Below, piece by piece: positions 1-9,850 of a DNA stretch of 64,000 nt. Source of the DNA: CALMEH01 sp964548225 (GTDB taxonomy: Bacteria > Acidobacteriota > Blastocatellia > Pyrinomonadales > Pyrinomonadaceae). Position 1 is the first letter of the stretch. Each line of letters opens with the position of its first letter. Position numbers and translations under genes: made by a program. Location: assembly GCA_964548225.1 (NCBI GenBank), contig CAZJQP010000015.1:1-64000 (forward strand), written 5' to 3'. Below the pieces are notes generated by a model. The model was given only the letters and a program-made list of their open reading frames with translations. It was not told the origin of the DNA and did no database searches.

Positions 1-35
1 CTGACTTGCTTCGGCTGGCTACTTAACTGAGCTTT

Positions 36-1853
36 CTAATTTGTTTTGGTATTAGGTCTAACTCGCCAATCATCTTGGAAGAAATAAGATTGTTGCAATT
101 GTTTTGCATCAAAAACCGCCGCCGAATTTGCCTGTTGAAATGTTCCGACATTATTATTCAAGAAATTTTGAAAACTCGTAAAGGTAAATGTGCCTTTAAA
201 GTCAAAACCGGAAAAATTATCCAAAACATTGTAGCGAATATCACCGCCGAATTTCATCGTGTGATTTCCGGTGATAAAAGTCATCGTATTGGAAAACTGA
301 TAAAAGTCACTAACACGCGATTGCGGAAAATTACTCAATCCGCCAAAAGCAACTAATCCGGTAATATTCGTGGTTGGCGTTACTGTGTCATTTTCGGGAA
401 AATCTAAATTTCTTCTGATGTATGAGAAACGAAATTCATTTACCAATGAACTGCTGAAAACGTGCGATTCGCTGATCGCCATATTGGTATCTTTCAGAAA
501 CTGGTCAGCCGAAAATAAATTGCCGAAGTTCAAATTGCTTGTAACATTTGTCGAACTTGATTGATTGTAGATAAGTCTATAAGTCAGATTATCTTTTTCG
601 GAGATTTTATGGTCGAATCTGACCGTCCAGTTATAATCTTTAACGGGTTGTGTGATCCCGATGTTTGTTTGTCCCGTTTGGATATTCACGCCATTCACCG
701 CAATATTCGTCAAATTACGGAAAGTCGGATTTTGTGCGTAAATTCCATTAAGAAACGAAAGCGAATTCAAAACTGCCGCACGGCTGGCAACCGATTGTCC
801 GGCGCGAAGCGGAACGGTATTTAAAGCCGCAAATCCGGCTGGTGTCGGAATTCGAATCGTGCCGCCTTGAAGCGTGCCGCTCGTAATATTGTCGCGTTGG
901 AAAAGGAAAAAGAAAAACGTGCGGTCTTTACCGTTGTAAATGCTTGGTCCGTCATCGCCAATATTTGGAAAAAAGACAGGTCCGCCGATGCTGAAACCTG
1001 TTTGATTGCGGTTAAATTGCGGGGGCTGAGTCAATCCGGCGGTTTTTTCCGTGTTGCTCAAAGCATTCAAATCACTACCGCGATAGTAATTCCAAACTTC
1101 ACCGCGGAAATTATTTGTTCCCGATTTCGTGCTGACATTGATTGCCGCTCCCGTGTTGCGTCCGTTTTCCGCACTATACGGATTTGTTTGAACTTGAAAC
1201 TCTTGAACCGCTTCAGCAATCACCGGCGAAGTCGAAATCGTTACGCTGATGTCGTTATTGTCCGAACCGTCAATCGTAAAATTGTTGTTTCGCGCACGTT
1301 GTCCGTTAGCGGAAATTCCACTCGAACCCGGAGCGGAAAAAACATTCGGCGAAAGAAGAGCCAAACCATTGACGTTTCGCGCCGCGCCCAAAGGCAATTC
1401 GACAACGCGCTGTGATTCAATCGTTGTGCCGACTGTCGCATTGGTTTTATTAAGCGTAATTGCTTCCGTTTGTGCAGTTACATCAATCGTTTCGGTAACT
1501 TGTCCGACTTTAAGTTTAATATCGAAAGAAACTTCTGCCGCTGTGTTGACAACGAGTTCTTTAACTTCGGCAGTTGTAAATCCGCTTTTTTCGATTTTAA
1601 TCATGTATTTGCCGGGGTCGAGTGCGCTGATGCGATAAAAACCGTCTTCGTTGGTTGTCGCCGTGCGCGAAATATTCGTAGAAACCGCTGTAACCGTAAC
1701 GGTTGCGCCGGGAACAATTGCTCCCGATTCATCTGTAACCGTGCCGTAAATGGCTCCGCGGGTTAATTGCGCCTGAAGCTGAAGCGGCAAGACCAACGCC
1801 AGCATCAATCCACAAAAAATCAATAAAAATTTTGAATGAGCAATATTTCTCAT
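36..1853 (-). pseudogene. Oar-like TonB-dependent receptor, truncated
   Basis: Outer-membrane receptor of the Oar-like type. The 605-residue product has a signal peptide (about residues 1-29, ending near LQLQAQ), a carboxypeptidase-regulatory-like beta-sandwich (about 32-112, GTVTDESGAIVPGATV), a plug domain (about 130-245) and the first part of a beta-barrel. Family members are usually about 1000-1100 residues, like the paralogue at 3654-6821. Here similarity ends after DDWRVRPN and a TAG follows four codons later, so most of the barrel is absent. A ribosome-binding site (AGGAGG on the minus strand) lies just before the ATG, so the 5' end is intact. The cut falls at the window edge, so an insertion element, a rearrangement or a contig artefact cannot be told apart. 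Confidence 0.8.
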
Positions 1854-2141
1854 TACAATCCTCCTAAAATTAGTTTAAGTAAAATAAAAACGAGTGATTT
1901 TTTGCGCGAATAAAAATTACGCTTTTTACTGAAAAACGAATTCGGCAAATTTGATGCCGTTGATTTTGTCGGAGAGTTTTTGCCCCTAAAGCTATTATGT
2001 TATAAGACTTTCGTTTGATTATTTAATGATTTGCAGGCGGGTGAAGTCAGATAAAACCTGTAGAAAATTGTAGAAAATACAAAATTTTGGACAAGCATAA
2101 TTTTCTCGAAAAAGCCCGCCCGAACTTTTCCGAGAATTTTT
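1854..2141. other. Intergenic upstream region of truncated receptor
   Basis: Leader of the truncated receptor gene. It is AT-rich and has a Shine-Dalgarno sequence next to the receptor ATG. No gene, repeat or -24/-12 (sigma-54) promoter match was found by eye, although the neighbouring regulator is sigma-54 dependent. Confidence 0.5.
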
Positions 2142-3551
2142 CTAAACGCGGGGCAAAATATTGTAAGTTTTGATTTTTGAGTTGAGCGTTGTGGCGTTCA
2201 AACCCAAAAGCCGAGCGGCGCGGGATTGGTGTCCGCCGGTTTGGTCAAGAGCGCGGCGAATTAAATCAATTTCAAAACGGCGCACTTCGTCATAGAAATT
2301 TACGCCGCGTGAAATATCCGTGTTTGCCGAAAAACCTTCGGCATCTTTCATCATTTCAAAGGCGAGTTCGGGATTGCGAACTTCAGGACGCAAACATTCA
2401 ACGGTAATTTCATCGGTCGGAGCAATGACGACGGCGCGTTCGATAATGTTTTCGAGTTCGCGGACGTTGCCGGGGAAATAGTAGTTTTCTAATAAAGAAA
2501 GCACTTCAGGCAAAAGATTTTCCGAGATTTCGCGCCCGTTTTCGATGTTGTATTTGCGAATAAAATGTTGCGTGAGCGGCAAAACATCTTCGTTTCTTTC
2601 GCGCAAAGGCGGAAGCTCAATCGGCACAACCGACAAACGATAATACAAATCTTCGCGGAAAGTTCCGTTTCGCACGGCTTCCTTTAAATCAACATTTGTG
2701 GCGGCAATAATCCGCACATCAACTTTCACCGGCGAAGTTTCGCCGAGCGGTGTGAATTCTCTTTCTTGAATTACGCGCAAAAGCCGGACTTGCGTTTCGG
2801 GACGCAGGTCGCCGATTTCATCGAGAAAAATCGAACCCGTATCAGCAACTTCAAACAAACCTTTTTTCGCTGCAACTGCGCCGGTGAATGCACCTTTTGT
2901 GTGTCCGAAAAGTTCCGATTCCAATAATTCCGAAGGAATATTCGAGCAATTTACTGCAACAAACGGCATATCTGCACGCGGACTTGCTTCGTGAATTGCT
3001 TTTGCAACAAGTTCCTTTCCCGTTCCTGATTCGCCCGAAATTAAAACAGTCGAACGTGCCGGAGCAACTCTTTCGACAAGCCGAAAGACATTTTCCATCT
3101 TTTCCGAACGCCCGATAATTGCGTCGCGGCTAACCGAGCGTGTCATCGCTTGGCGCAGATTGACGCGCTCCTCTTCGTTGCGGCGCATTTTTACGCCTTT
3201 GGCAACACGAGCGAGAATTTGTTCATTTTGAAACGGTTTGCGAATTACGCCCGTTGCGCCTTTTTCCCAAGCCGAAATTGCTGTGTCAAAAGTCGCATAA
3301 GCTGTAATCATTAAAACGACAGCTTCGGAATCTAATTTTACGAGTTCCTGCAATGCCGTCAAACCGCCCATTCCGGGCATTGAAACGTCCATCAAGACAA
3401 CATCAAAAGTTTTTTGCTCATAAATTTCCAGAGCTTCTTCGCCGGTTTTCGCCAAATTAACTTTATAACCTGCGCTTGAGAGAATTGTCTCTAAAACGTC
3501 GCGCATTATTTCTTCGTCATCACAAACTAAAATCGAACCTTTCTTTGCCAT
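2142..3551 (-). CDS. Sigma-54-dependent response regulator (NtrC family)
   Basis: Two-component transcriptional activator that works with sigma-54 RNA polymerase. The 469 residues have the complete three-domain plan. The receiver domain (about 6-118) has acidic residues D11/D12, phospho-acceptor D55 in VLMDVSMPG and K105. The AAA+ ATPase (about 148-370) has Walker A GESGTGKE (173-180), the sigma-54 contact loop GAFTGA (220-225) and Walker B LDEIGDL. A C-terminal Fis-type helix-turn-helix covers about 425-465. All key residues are present, so it should be active. No histidine kinase gene is near. It sits between two Oar-like receptor genes on the same strand, which suggests but does not prove that it controls one of them. 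Confidence 0.93.
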   Translation of the reverse strand: MAKKGSILVCDDEEIMRDVLETILSSAGYKVNLAKTGEEALEIYEQKTFDVVLMDVSMPGMGGLTALQELVKLDSEAVVLMITAYATFDTAISAWEKGATGVIRKPFQNEQILARVAKGVKMRRNEEERVNLRQAMTRSVSRDAIIGRSEKMENVFRLVERVAPARSTVLISGESGTGKELVAKAIHEASPRADMPFVAVNCSNIPSELLESELFGHTKGAFTGAVAAKKGLFEVADTGSIFLDEIGDLRPETQVRLLRVIQEREFTPLGETSPVKVDVRIIAATNVDLKEAVRNGTFREDLYYRLSVVPIELPPLRERNEDVLPLTQHFIRKYNIENGREISENLLPEVLSLLENYYFPGNVRELENIIERAVVIAPTDEITVECLRPEVRNPELAFEMMKDAEGFSANTDISRGVNFYDEVRRFEIDLIRRALDQTGGHQSRAARLLGLNATTLNSKIKTYNILPRV

Positions 3552-3593
3552 AAACTAATAAAATAAAAAACTTCTCATAATTACTTTAACAAA

Positions 3594-3624
3594 AAAGAGC
3601 AACTCAACAAATGAGTTGCTCTTT
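3594..3624 (-). terminator. Rho-independent terminator after full-length receptor
   Basis: Perfect 13-bp stem (arms 3594-3606 and 3612-3624) with a 5-nt loop. Read on the minus strand it is followed by a run of T (positions 3596-3591). It lies 30 bp past the receptor stop codon and separates that gene from the response regulator. Confidence 0.85.
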
Positions 3625-3653
3625 GAAAATAACGAATTAAAACACAAATTCGT

Positions 3654-6600
3654 TTAGAAGAAATAACGCGCTCCGAACGTAAATCCGCGTCCGGCAACAT
3701 TAGTCTGTCCCAAATTCAAGAACAGAGTTGTGTTGACCGTGTTACCGACAGTATTTGACGGAATAACAGTAAAGTTTCGACGATTGAAGACGTTAAAGAT
3801 TTCAGCGCGTAACTGAAGTCTTTGACGTTCTCCGAAGGTGCGAATGTCTTTGACTGCCGCCAAATTCAAGTTTTTCGTATCGCCTGTGCGTTCGGTATTT
3901 GCTCCGAGATTACCCAAAATTCCCGAATTCGCCGCATTAACAATAAAGTAAGCGTTCGGATTCGGAGCAGTCGGGGTCGAAACTAACGGATAAATTCCGG
4001 CAGGATTAACCGAAACACGTTGCGAACCTTCAACCGTGGAGATTTGTCCGGGCAAAATTCCCAAAGCGTTATTGGCATTCAAAACCGAAAAAGGAGTTCC
4101 CGAAGCCATTGTTCCTACACCCGAAAGTTGCCAGCCGCTGAAGATTCTCGACAAAACATTTTTTGCAAAGAAGCCTGTGCTGTTTTTGAACGGATCCGGT
4201 GTGCTGAACACAAAGTTCATAACAAACCGATGCGGTTGGTCAAATGCTGAACGCGCTCTGTCCAATTTCGGATTTCGCGGATCGGCGGGAAGTGTGCGGT
4301 TAGCTTGTCCGCCCAAAATATCGTCCGATTCGCTGATAAACGAACTGTAAGTATAGTTTGCGCTAAAGAACGCATCGCCGAAGTTTAATCCTAAAAGATT
4401 GACTTCGCTGAAGCGTCTTTCAATCGTGAACTGACCTCCGTGATAAATTGATTCGGCAATTCCTTGTCCAATCAAAATCGAACCGCGTGTCGGGTCGAGA
4501 CGTAATCCCGATCCGCCGGCGGCAACTGTAAAGCCATAGTTTGATTCCACTTCACGAACAAGATTCTTTCCTTGTGTGCCGATGTATTCAGCTTTAAATA
4601 CAAAATCTTTCATGAATTGATATTGAAAACTGAGTGTCCATTGCATAGACATCGGCTGTTTAACTCTTTCATTCGGAGAAAACAGACGAACAGGAAGAAG
4701 AAGCGGATTGCCCGTAAATTGGCTCGGAGTCGGCGGTGCCGGCAAATTAATAAACGGAAGTTGTCCGTTGATATTCGTGAATGCCACGTTTACGCCACGC
4801 GGATAGTTACGCGAGTTGTTCAAAAGAATGTTTTGAAACACCTGGTCGTATGCGATTCCGAAACCTGCGCGAAGAACGAATCTGCCGTCCATAATATTTT
4901 TCGGATTGTAGGCAAAACCGATTCGCGGCGCAAAGTTATTAATGTCCGGTTTTGCATTTGAAAAGTATCCGAGCGGAGCGGTTACAAATTCATAACGCAA
5001 ACCGAGATTCAACGTTAAATCCTCGTTAAACTTCCAATTATCCTGAGCAAAAATACTATGTTCGTATGTTGTTGCGTTGGTCAAACCGTCGCCGGCATAT
5101 TGTTGGAAGGAAGCATTGGTGTCCTGTAAAAAATTAACCAAACTCGGATAGCTTACTGTTCCTCGCAAGTTCGGAGCAAAAAAGCTCTTTAATTTATAAA
5201 TCAGCAAATTGTAGCCGAACTTAAAGGCGTGATCACCCGTCGTGTATGATAAGTTATCGGTAAATTCATAGACATTATCAGTCCGCGATTGCGGGAAGTT
5301 AGCATTACCCAAGCCAAAAGCCGTGCCGGTGCCGGTAATGGCAAACGAGAATCCGAGATTTTCGGGAAACTGAATATCTCGGCGGCTATAAGTAAATCGT
5401 CCTTCATTAAGCCATTTTGAAGAAATAACGACGCTTTGATTAATCGTAAAAGAATCGTTACGCGAAGTTTGTCCAACTTCTTGACCGGGCAAACTTGTCG
5501 GCGCACCCGGATCGTTCAATGTATCAACTAAATAGCGGAATGAAATCTGATCGTTATTAAAGAATCTGGTATTGATTTTTATCAAGAAACGATTGAAATC
5601 GGTTCCATATGGAATACCGCCGGTTGCGCCCCGATTGAAAGTCGTGAACGGAATAACATTGCACGATGTATCGTTTGCCGGACAGGTAATTGCGGCAGTT
5701 CCCGTCAAAGTAAGCGAACCGCCCGAAGTCGGGTCGTTAGCAACAGGGAAAGTGTTCAGCAGAAAATTCAATGCCGGTGCGCTGATGGTGCGTCCCGGAA
5801 GTTGCAGACGTTGTCTTGCCAGAGTTCCTAAAGCCAAACGGCTTGCCGAACTGACCGTTGTGCGAAAATCGTTAAAATCCATACTTGTAAAGAAAAATGT
5901 ATGGTTTTTAACAATCGGACCGCCAAAGGTAAATCCGTAAGAACTGTCAACTGTTACGCCGCGGGCTTTTCGCAAAGCCACGGTCGGTGAGTCGCCGGCG
6001 GCAAGGTTAGCATTATAAGCACGCGATTGATTGGTCGTTAAAGCATCTACATCGTTTCCTGCCCAGTTATAGAAGCCTGATCCGCTGAAACGATTAGTTC
6101 CCGAACGGGTAATTTGATTAACATATGAACCGGCATTGCGACCGAATTCGGCAGAAAAAGTGTTCGTAATGATTTGGAATTGTTCGAGAGCTTCCGGCGG
6201 CAAATTTTGACGCGGAATCGAAAGCGATTGGTCATTATTGTTTGCGCCGTCAATCGTAAAATTGTTTGAGCGCGTGCGGTTTCCGTTAACCGCAAAACCC
6301 GAACCGGGGCGACCGTTTTGATTCGGCAAAACGCCCGGATTTAACAGAGCTAGTCCGTTAAGCGTGTTGCGTCCGGGGAGTTCGAGAATTTGCTGTTCGT
6401 TGGCTACTTTGCTGACTTGACTTTGTGTTGTGTCAATCAATTCGGATGAAGAAGTAACTTCAACCGTTGCCGTAACCGAACCGGCAGCAAGTTCGAACTT
6501 CAATTCTGAATCCGAACCTACACTTACCTGAACTTTTTCGTTGACGGCTGCGCTAAAGCCTTGCTTCTCAACCCGCACAGAATAATTACCGACAGGAAGC

Positions 6601-6821
6601 CCGGAAATACGAAATGTTCCATCATTGGCTGTAACTGTCGAACGTTGAAATCCTGTGTCGGTCTGGGTTGCGGTAACTTGCGCCCCAGCAACAACTGCGT
6701 TTTGCTGGTCAACAACCGTTCCCAAAATATTTCCGTTAATTGTTTGCGCGATTGCCGAAAGACTAAATAAAAAGCCTATCGAAAGAACGACTCCAAACAA
6801 TAAAGTTAGTTTATTTTTCAT
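3654..6821 (-). CDS. Oar-like TonB-dependent receptor, full length
   Basis: Outer-membrane receptor or adhesin-like protein of about 1055 residues. It has a signal peptide (MKNKLTLLFGVVLSIGF to AIAQ), a carboxypeptidase-regulatory-like domain (NILGTVVDQQNAVVAGAQV), a plug and a complete C-terminal barrel ending in GFTFGARYFF, with the terminal aromatic residue typical of outer-membrane barrels. The reading frame opens further upstream, but the ATG at 6821 was chosen because AGGAG precedes it at correct spacing and the signal peptide begins there. It is a paralogue of the truncated receptor to its left. The ligand is unknown. Such proteins are abundant in Acidobacteriota. Confidence 0.93.
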   Translation of the reverse strand: MKNKLTLLFGVVLSIGFLFSLSAIAQTINGNILGTVVDQQNAVVAGAQVTATQTDTGFQRSTVTANDGTFRISGLPVGNYSVRVEKQGFSAAVNEKVQVSVGSDSELKFELAAGSVTATVEVTSSSELIDTTQSQVSKVANEQQILELPGRNTLNGLALLNPGVLPNQNGRPGSGFAVNGNRTRSNNFTIDGANNNDQSLSIPRQNLPPEALEQFQIITNTFSAEFGRNAGSYVNQITRSGTNRFSGSGFYNWAGNDVDALTTNQSRAYNANLAAGDSPTVALRKARGVTVDSSYGFTFGGPIVKNHTFFFTSMDFNDFRTTVSSASRLALGTLARQRLQLPGRTISAPALNFLLNTFPVANDPTSGGSLTLTGTAAITCPANDTSCNVIPFTTFNRGATGGIPYGTDFNRFLIKINTRFFNNDQISFRYLVDTLNDPGAPTSLPGQEVGQTSRNDSFTINQSVVISSKWLNEGRFTYSRRDIQFPENLGFSFAITGTGTAFGLGNANFPQSRTDNVYEFTDNLSYTTGDHAFKFGYNLLIYKLKSFFAPNLRGTVSYPSLVNFLQDTNASFQQYAGDGLTNATTYEHSIFAQDNWKFNEDLTLNLGLRYEFVTAPLGYFSNAKPDINNFAPRIGFAYNPKNIMDGRFVLRAGFGIAYDQVFQNILLNNSRNYPRGVNVAFTNINGQLPFINLPAPPTPSQFTGNPLLLPVRLFSPNERVKQPMSMQWTLSFQYQFMKDFVFKAEYIGTQGKNLVREVESNYGFTVAAGGSGLRLDPTRGSILIGQGIAESIYHGGQFTIERRFSEVNLLGLNFGDAFFSANYTYSSFISESDDILGGQANRTLPADPRNPKLDRARSAFDQPHRFVMNFVFSTPDPFKNSTGFFAKNVLSRIFSGWQLSGVGTMASGTPFSVLNANNALGILPGQISTVEGSQRVSVNPAGIYPLVSTPTAPNPNAYFIVNAANSGILGNLGANTERTGDTKNLNLAAVKDIRTFGERQRLQLRAEIFNVFNRRNFTVIPSNTVGNTVNTTLFLNLGQTNVAGRGFTFGARYFF

Positions 6822-7239
6822 ACATACTCCTAAATTTTGATTTAAGTTAGAGTTCCGCCTATTTATAAAATAAGAGGGCATATAAAGTGTAAAATTACAA
6901 ATTTAGGTAATTAAAATTCAAAATTTAGGTGGTTAAAACTCAATAGGTGTAAAATTACTAAGCAAAACTTATACCACTAAAATCAAAATTATGCTAAAAA
7001 GCAAAATCAAATGGTCTTTTCTTCCAACTTACTTAGATATAATGAAAAGTGCGGTCATTCAAAAAAACGAAATAAGTTTGTTGGGAAAGAGTGAGTAATC
7101 GAGGTTTTATCTAAAAAATTGAATGAAATTCAAAAATATAGAGATAATTTCGATAGATTCGGTAAAACTGAAAAAATCAGCCCGAAAGTTTTTGAAATCA
7201 AAACGAGTCCTTTGTGAAGTGATAAAATAAAATCTAAAG
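6822..7239. other. Divergent intergenic region with short direct repeats
   Basis: 418 bp between divergent genes with no plausible gene. It is AT-rich and has imperfect direct repeats near the receptor side: AATTTAGGT-type words recur three times, and a GTGTAAAATTAC word occurs twice (about 6888-6958). It must contain the promoters for the receptor and the DUF72 gene. No promoter box could be assigned with confidence. Confidence 0.5.
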
Positions 7240-8079
7240 ATGGACTTAAACAAAAAATCGCAAATCCAAATCGGCTGTCAGGGTTGGAATTACGAAGATT
7301 GGACGACCAAAGCAGACGGCGCAACAATTTTTTATCCACGCGGAACAAAATCCGGCGAGATGCTCGCTCTTTATGCGGAGATTTTCGATTCAATCGAAGT
7401 AGATTCGACATTTTACGCGATTCCGTCTGCTTCAAGTATTGAAAGTTGGTATAAAAAAACGCCCGCAAATTTTACGTTTTCGCTGAAATTACCACAAGAA
7501 ATTTCGCATAAACACGCTTTGCGCGAAAGTTCGTTTGAGATTTTAGACGAATTTTGCGAAAGAGTGTCGGGATTAAAAGAAAAACTCGCCGTCGTGCTGA
7601 TTCAGCTCGCGCCGCAGTTTGAAGCGTCAAAGGAAAACGCGCAAAACTTGCGAAAATTCCTCGCGCATCTGCCGAAAGAAATTCGTTTCGCCGTCGAATT
7701 TCGTGAACGCGGTTGGATGATTGATTGGACGTTTGAAGAATTGGAAAAAAATCGGGTTGCGCTCGCGCTGGTCGAAGGCAGTTGGATTCCGCGTGAATTG
7801 ACGTTTCAAGCAATCGAAAAACTCGAAAACAATTTCGCCTACGTCCGCTTTATGGGCGAACGCGATTTGACTGCTTTCGATAAAATTTACCGCAATCAAG
7901 ACACTAATTTGCAAATTTGGGCGGACGAAATCAAAAAATTGAAAGCACAGGAAAAATTCATCTATTTCAGCAATTTCTACGAAGGACACGCGCCCGCGAG
8001 CGCGAACAAATTGAAGGAATTTTTAGGACAAAACACAAAAGACGCAGGCAATTTGGAAACTCAGAAATCTTTATTTTAG
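7240..8079 (+). CDS. DUF72 family protein (YecE-like)
   Basis: 279-residue protein recognised as DUF72 (TIM-barrel fold) from IQIGCQGWNYEDW near the start, the YAEIFDSIEVDSTFYAIPS block and the FAVEFRERGWM segment. The family is widespread in bacteria and its biochemical role is not established. It uses an ATG start with a weak ribosome-binding site. The gene ends 62 bp before the Mrr-like nuclease gene. It is a likely core gene on the border of an accessory patch. Confidence 0.9.
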   Translation: MDLNKKSQIQIGCQGWNYEDWTTKADGATIFYPRGTKSGEMLALYAEIFDSIEVDSTFYAIPSASSIESWYKKTPANFTFSLKLPQEISHKHALRESSFEILDEFCERVSGLKEKLAVVLIQLAPQFEASKENAQNLRKFLAHLPKEIRFAVEFRERGWMIDWTFEELEKNRVALALVEGSWIPRELTFQAIEKLENNFAYVRFMGERDLTAFDKIYRNQDTNLQIWADEIKKLKAQEKFIYFSNFYEGHAPASANKLKEFLGQNTKDAGNLETQKSLF

Positions 8080-8141
8080 CTGTTAAGTTTTGTGTTAAAA
8101 TAGTTTCGTTATTTGTATTTTCCAAACTAGACAAAAACGAC

Positions 8142-8684
8142 ATGACGAGATTATTTTCTGCTCCAACAAAAATTTCACCCGAACAGTTTGAAATAGAAAT
8201 TCAGACTCAAATGGAAATTCTAGGGGTAAAGTTACAAGACTTTGAAGTAAAAAGACGTGAAAAAGTTCAAGGTTCAGACGGAGAATATGAAATAGATGTT
8301 TTAGCAAAATTTGAGGCACTTGGAGTAAATTTTGTGGTTTTAATTGAATGTAAACATCACAAAAATCCCATAAAACGAGAAGTGGTTCAAATTTTGAATG
8401 ATAGATTGCGTTCTTTAGGAGCGCAAAAAGGAATGATTTTTTCAACAGTTGGTTTTCAGTCTGGAGCAATTGAATATGCGATTATAAATGGAATTGCACT
8501 TATAAAAGTAGAAGATGGTAAAAATTCCTATCTTGTTCGAGATTTTTATGGTCAAATAGAATATCCTGATTGGCTTCCAGATTATGCTTTTTGGTTAATT
8601 TCAAAAAATACTGATGGACAAGAAAGTTATAGTAGAATACATGAAAAGAATCCTAAAAAATTATTAGAATTGCTAAAAGTTTAG
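8142..8684 (+). CDS. Orphan Mrr-like restriction endonuclease
   Basis: 180-residue protein with a PD-(D/E)XK nuclease core of the Mrr/restriction-endonuclease type. Visible catalytic pattern: D52 in EIDVLAKF, then E69-C-K71 in LIECKHH, followed by the helix and strand with GMIFSTVGFQSGAIEYA that is typical of the Mrr catalytic domain. The start at 8142 (ATGACG) was preferred because the longer frame runs through the DUF72 gene. No methyltransferase is adjacent, so it is an orphan and may act on modified DNA, as Mrr does. The gene is richer in A/T and in AGA and ATA codons than its neighbours, which suggests transfer. Confidence 0.82.
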   Translation: MTRLFSAPTKISPEQFEIEIQTQMEILGVKLQDFEVKRREKVQGSDGEYEIDVLAKFEALGVNFVVLIECKHHKNPIKREVVQILNDRLRSLGAQKGMIFSTVGFQSGAIEYAIINGIALIKVEDGKNSYLVRDFYGQIEYPDWLPDYAFWLISKNTDGQESYSRIHEKNPKKLLELLKV

Positions 8685-8695
8685 ATAATAAATTC

Positions 8696-8824
8696 ATGAC
8701 ACAACCAAAACAAATTAAAAATCAAATGTCCCAAAAATCTTTGAGTTTGACCGAATCGGTGATTCGTGAGATGTCGCGTGAGGCGGCGAAATACGAGGAA
8801 GACAATTGTTATCTGCCAATTTAA
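8696..8824 (+). pseudogene. Duplicated 5' fragment of the aminotransferase gene
   Basis: The first about 98 bp (8696-8793) repeat the start of the aminotransferase gene at 9851. The last 65 bp of that stretch (8729-8793) are identical to 9881-9945, while the first about 30 bp differ at several positions. The frame then runs off into unrelated sequence (EEDNCYLPI) and stops at 8824. It encodes only the N-terminal 33 residues and cannot be functional. It marks the left edge of an inserted two-gene segment. Confidence 0.9.
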
Positions 8825-8853
8825 AATTTGTGATAATCTGAAAAAGTTGATTG

Positions 8854-9393
8854 ATGGAAAATTCCGCACGAGAATTATTTTTAGACGAACTTGAAAACGG
8901 TTTGCCCGGAATCTCGAAGGCTTGGGGAAAATTTCTCGGCGAAGCGAGTTCTTTTTGTTTGACTTTGAAAAATCACGAAAGCGGCGTTGAAATGAAAATC
9001 AAAGGCGATGCGGAAACGATTTTTCGAGTTTTTTGGAATATCGAAATTACAAAGCAAACGCGGCGGGCTTGGAATGATACTCAAGAATTAACGGAATACG
9101 GCGCGGCGGGAATAACGATTCTTTTGATTCAGGAATTAACCGAATTTACCGTGATAAAACGAGCGAGAAAAGGCGAAGGAGTGGATTATTGGCTTGGTTA
9201 CAAATCGGACAAACCGCCTTTTCGGAACAAGGCTAGACTTGAAGTTTCGGGAATTTTAGAAGGCGATGAACTGAAAATTAAAGCCAGATTAAAGCGAAAA
9301 ACGGAACAGGCTAAACGGGTAAAAAGCAAACTTCCGACATATATTGCGGTCATTGAGTTCAGCAAACCTGTTTCGTATTTGGAGCAAAAATGA
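8854..9393 (+). CDS. Hypothetical protein, first gene of inserted pair
   Basis: 179-residue soluble protein of no recognised family. ATG at 8854 is preferred over the TTG one codon earlier. It is charged, has no signal peptide or membrane segment, and is predicted mixed alpha/beta with a lysine/arginine-rich C-terminal half (LKIKARLKRKTEQAKRVKSK). Its stop overlaps the next start by 4 bp (ATGA), so the two genes are translationally coupled. The pair lies between the decayed and the intact copy of the aminotransferase 5' end, so it is probably the cargo of one insertion. Confidence 0.7.
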   Translation: MENSARELFLDELENGLPGISKAWGKFLGEASSFCLTLKNHESGVEMKIKGDAETIFRVFWNIEITKQTRRAWNDTQELTEYGAAGITILLIQELTEFTVIKRARKGEGVDYWLGYKSDKPPFRNKARLEVSGILEGDELKIKARLKRKTEQAKRVKSKLPTYIAVIEFSKPVSYLEQK

Positions 9394-9845
9394 AAGATAT
9401 AAACGAGTTACACGACAAAGCAATGGAGTTTTCCGACGAGGCTTTTTTTGCCAAACGAAAAGGCGAAAAGGCTTTGGCAAAAAAACTCAATCGGCAAGCT
9501 CTCGAATTGGAAAAACAAGCGGCGGAAATGCTCAAAGACGACTTGGACGAAGAGCCGAGCCGGTCGGTGCTTTACCGGAGCGCGGCTTCGATGGCGATGA
9601 GTTGCGAAGAATATCGGCAAGCCGAAAAGCTGATTGCGACTGCGCTGGCGGGAAATCCGCCCGAAGAAATCGCCGAAGAATTGCGCGATTTGCTCGAAGA
9701 AGTGAATTTGCGAAAGAAATCGCGCATCAAATCAAAACAAATCGAACGCGGCAAATTGATGTTCGCCGACGAAATTTTTGAGGTCAGCGGTTTTCAAATC
9801 GGCGAAAAAATCTACTTGCGTGAACTTTCAAAATTGGAAGGCTAA
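9390..9845 (+). CDS. Hypothetical helical protein, second gene of inserted pair
   Basis: 151-residue, highly charged, largely helical protein. Residues 1-100 read like two or three TPR-like helical hairpins (ELHDKAMEFSDEAFFAKRKGEK, then SVLYRSAASMAMSCEEYRQAE). The C-terminal 40 residues look like a separate small domain. It overlaps the upstream gene by 4 bp and ends 5 bp before the aminotransferase ATG. No function can be assigned. A role as a partner of the upstream protein is inferred from the coupling. Confidence 0.7.
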   Translation: MKDINELHDKAMEFSDEAFFAKRKGEKALAKKLNRQALELEKQAAEMLKDDLDEEPSRSVLYRSAASMAMSCEEYRQAEKLIATALAGNPPEEIAEELRDLLEEVNLRKKSRIKSKQIERGKLMFADEIFEVSGFQIGEKIYLRELSKLEG

Positions 9846-9850
9846 AATTG

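Noticed and set aside
867..1415. 182-residue ORF opposite the truncated receptor
   Set aside because: Antisense shadow; the minus-strand product has clear family features and a ribosome-binding site.
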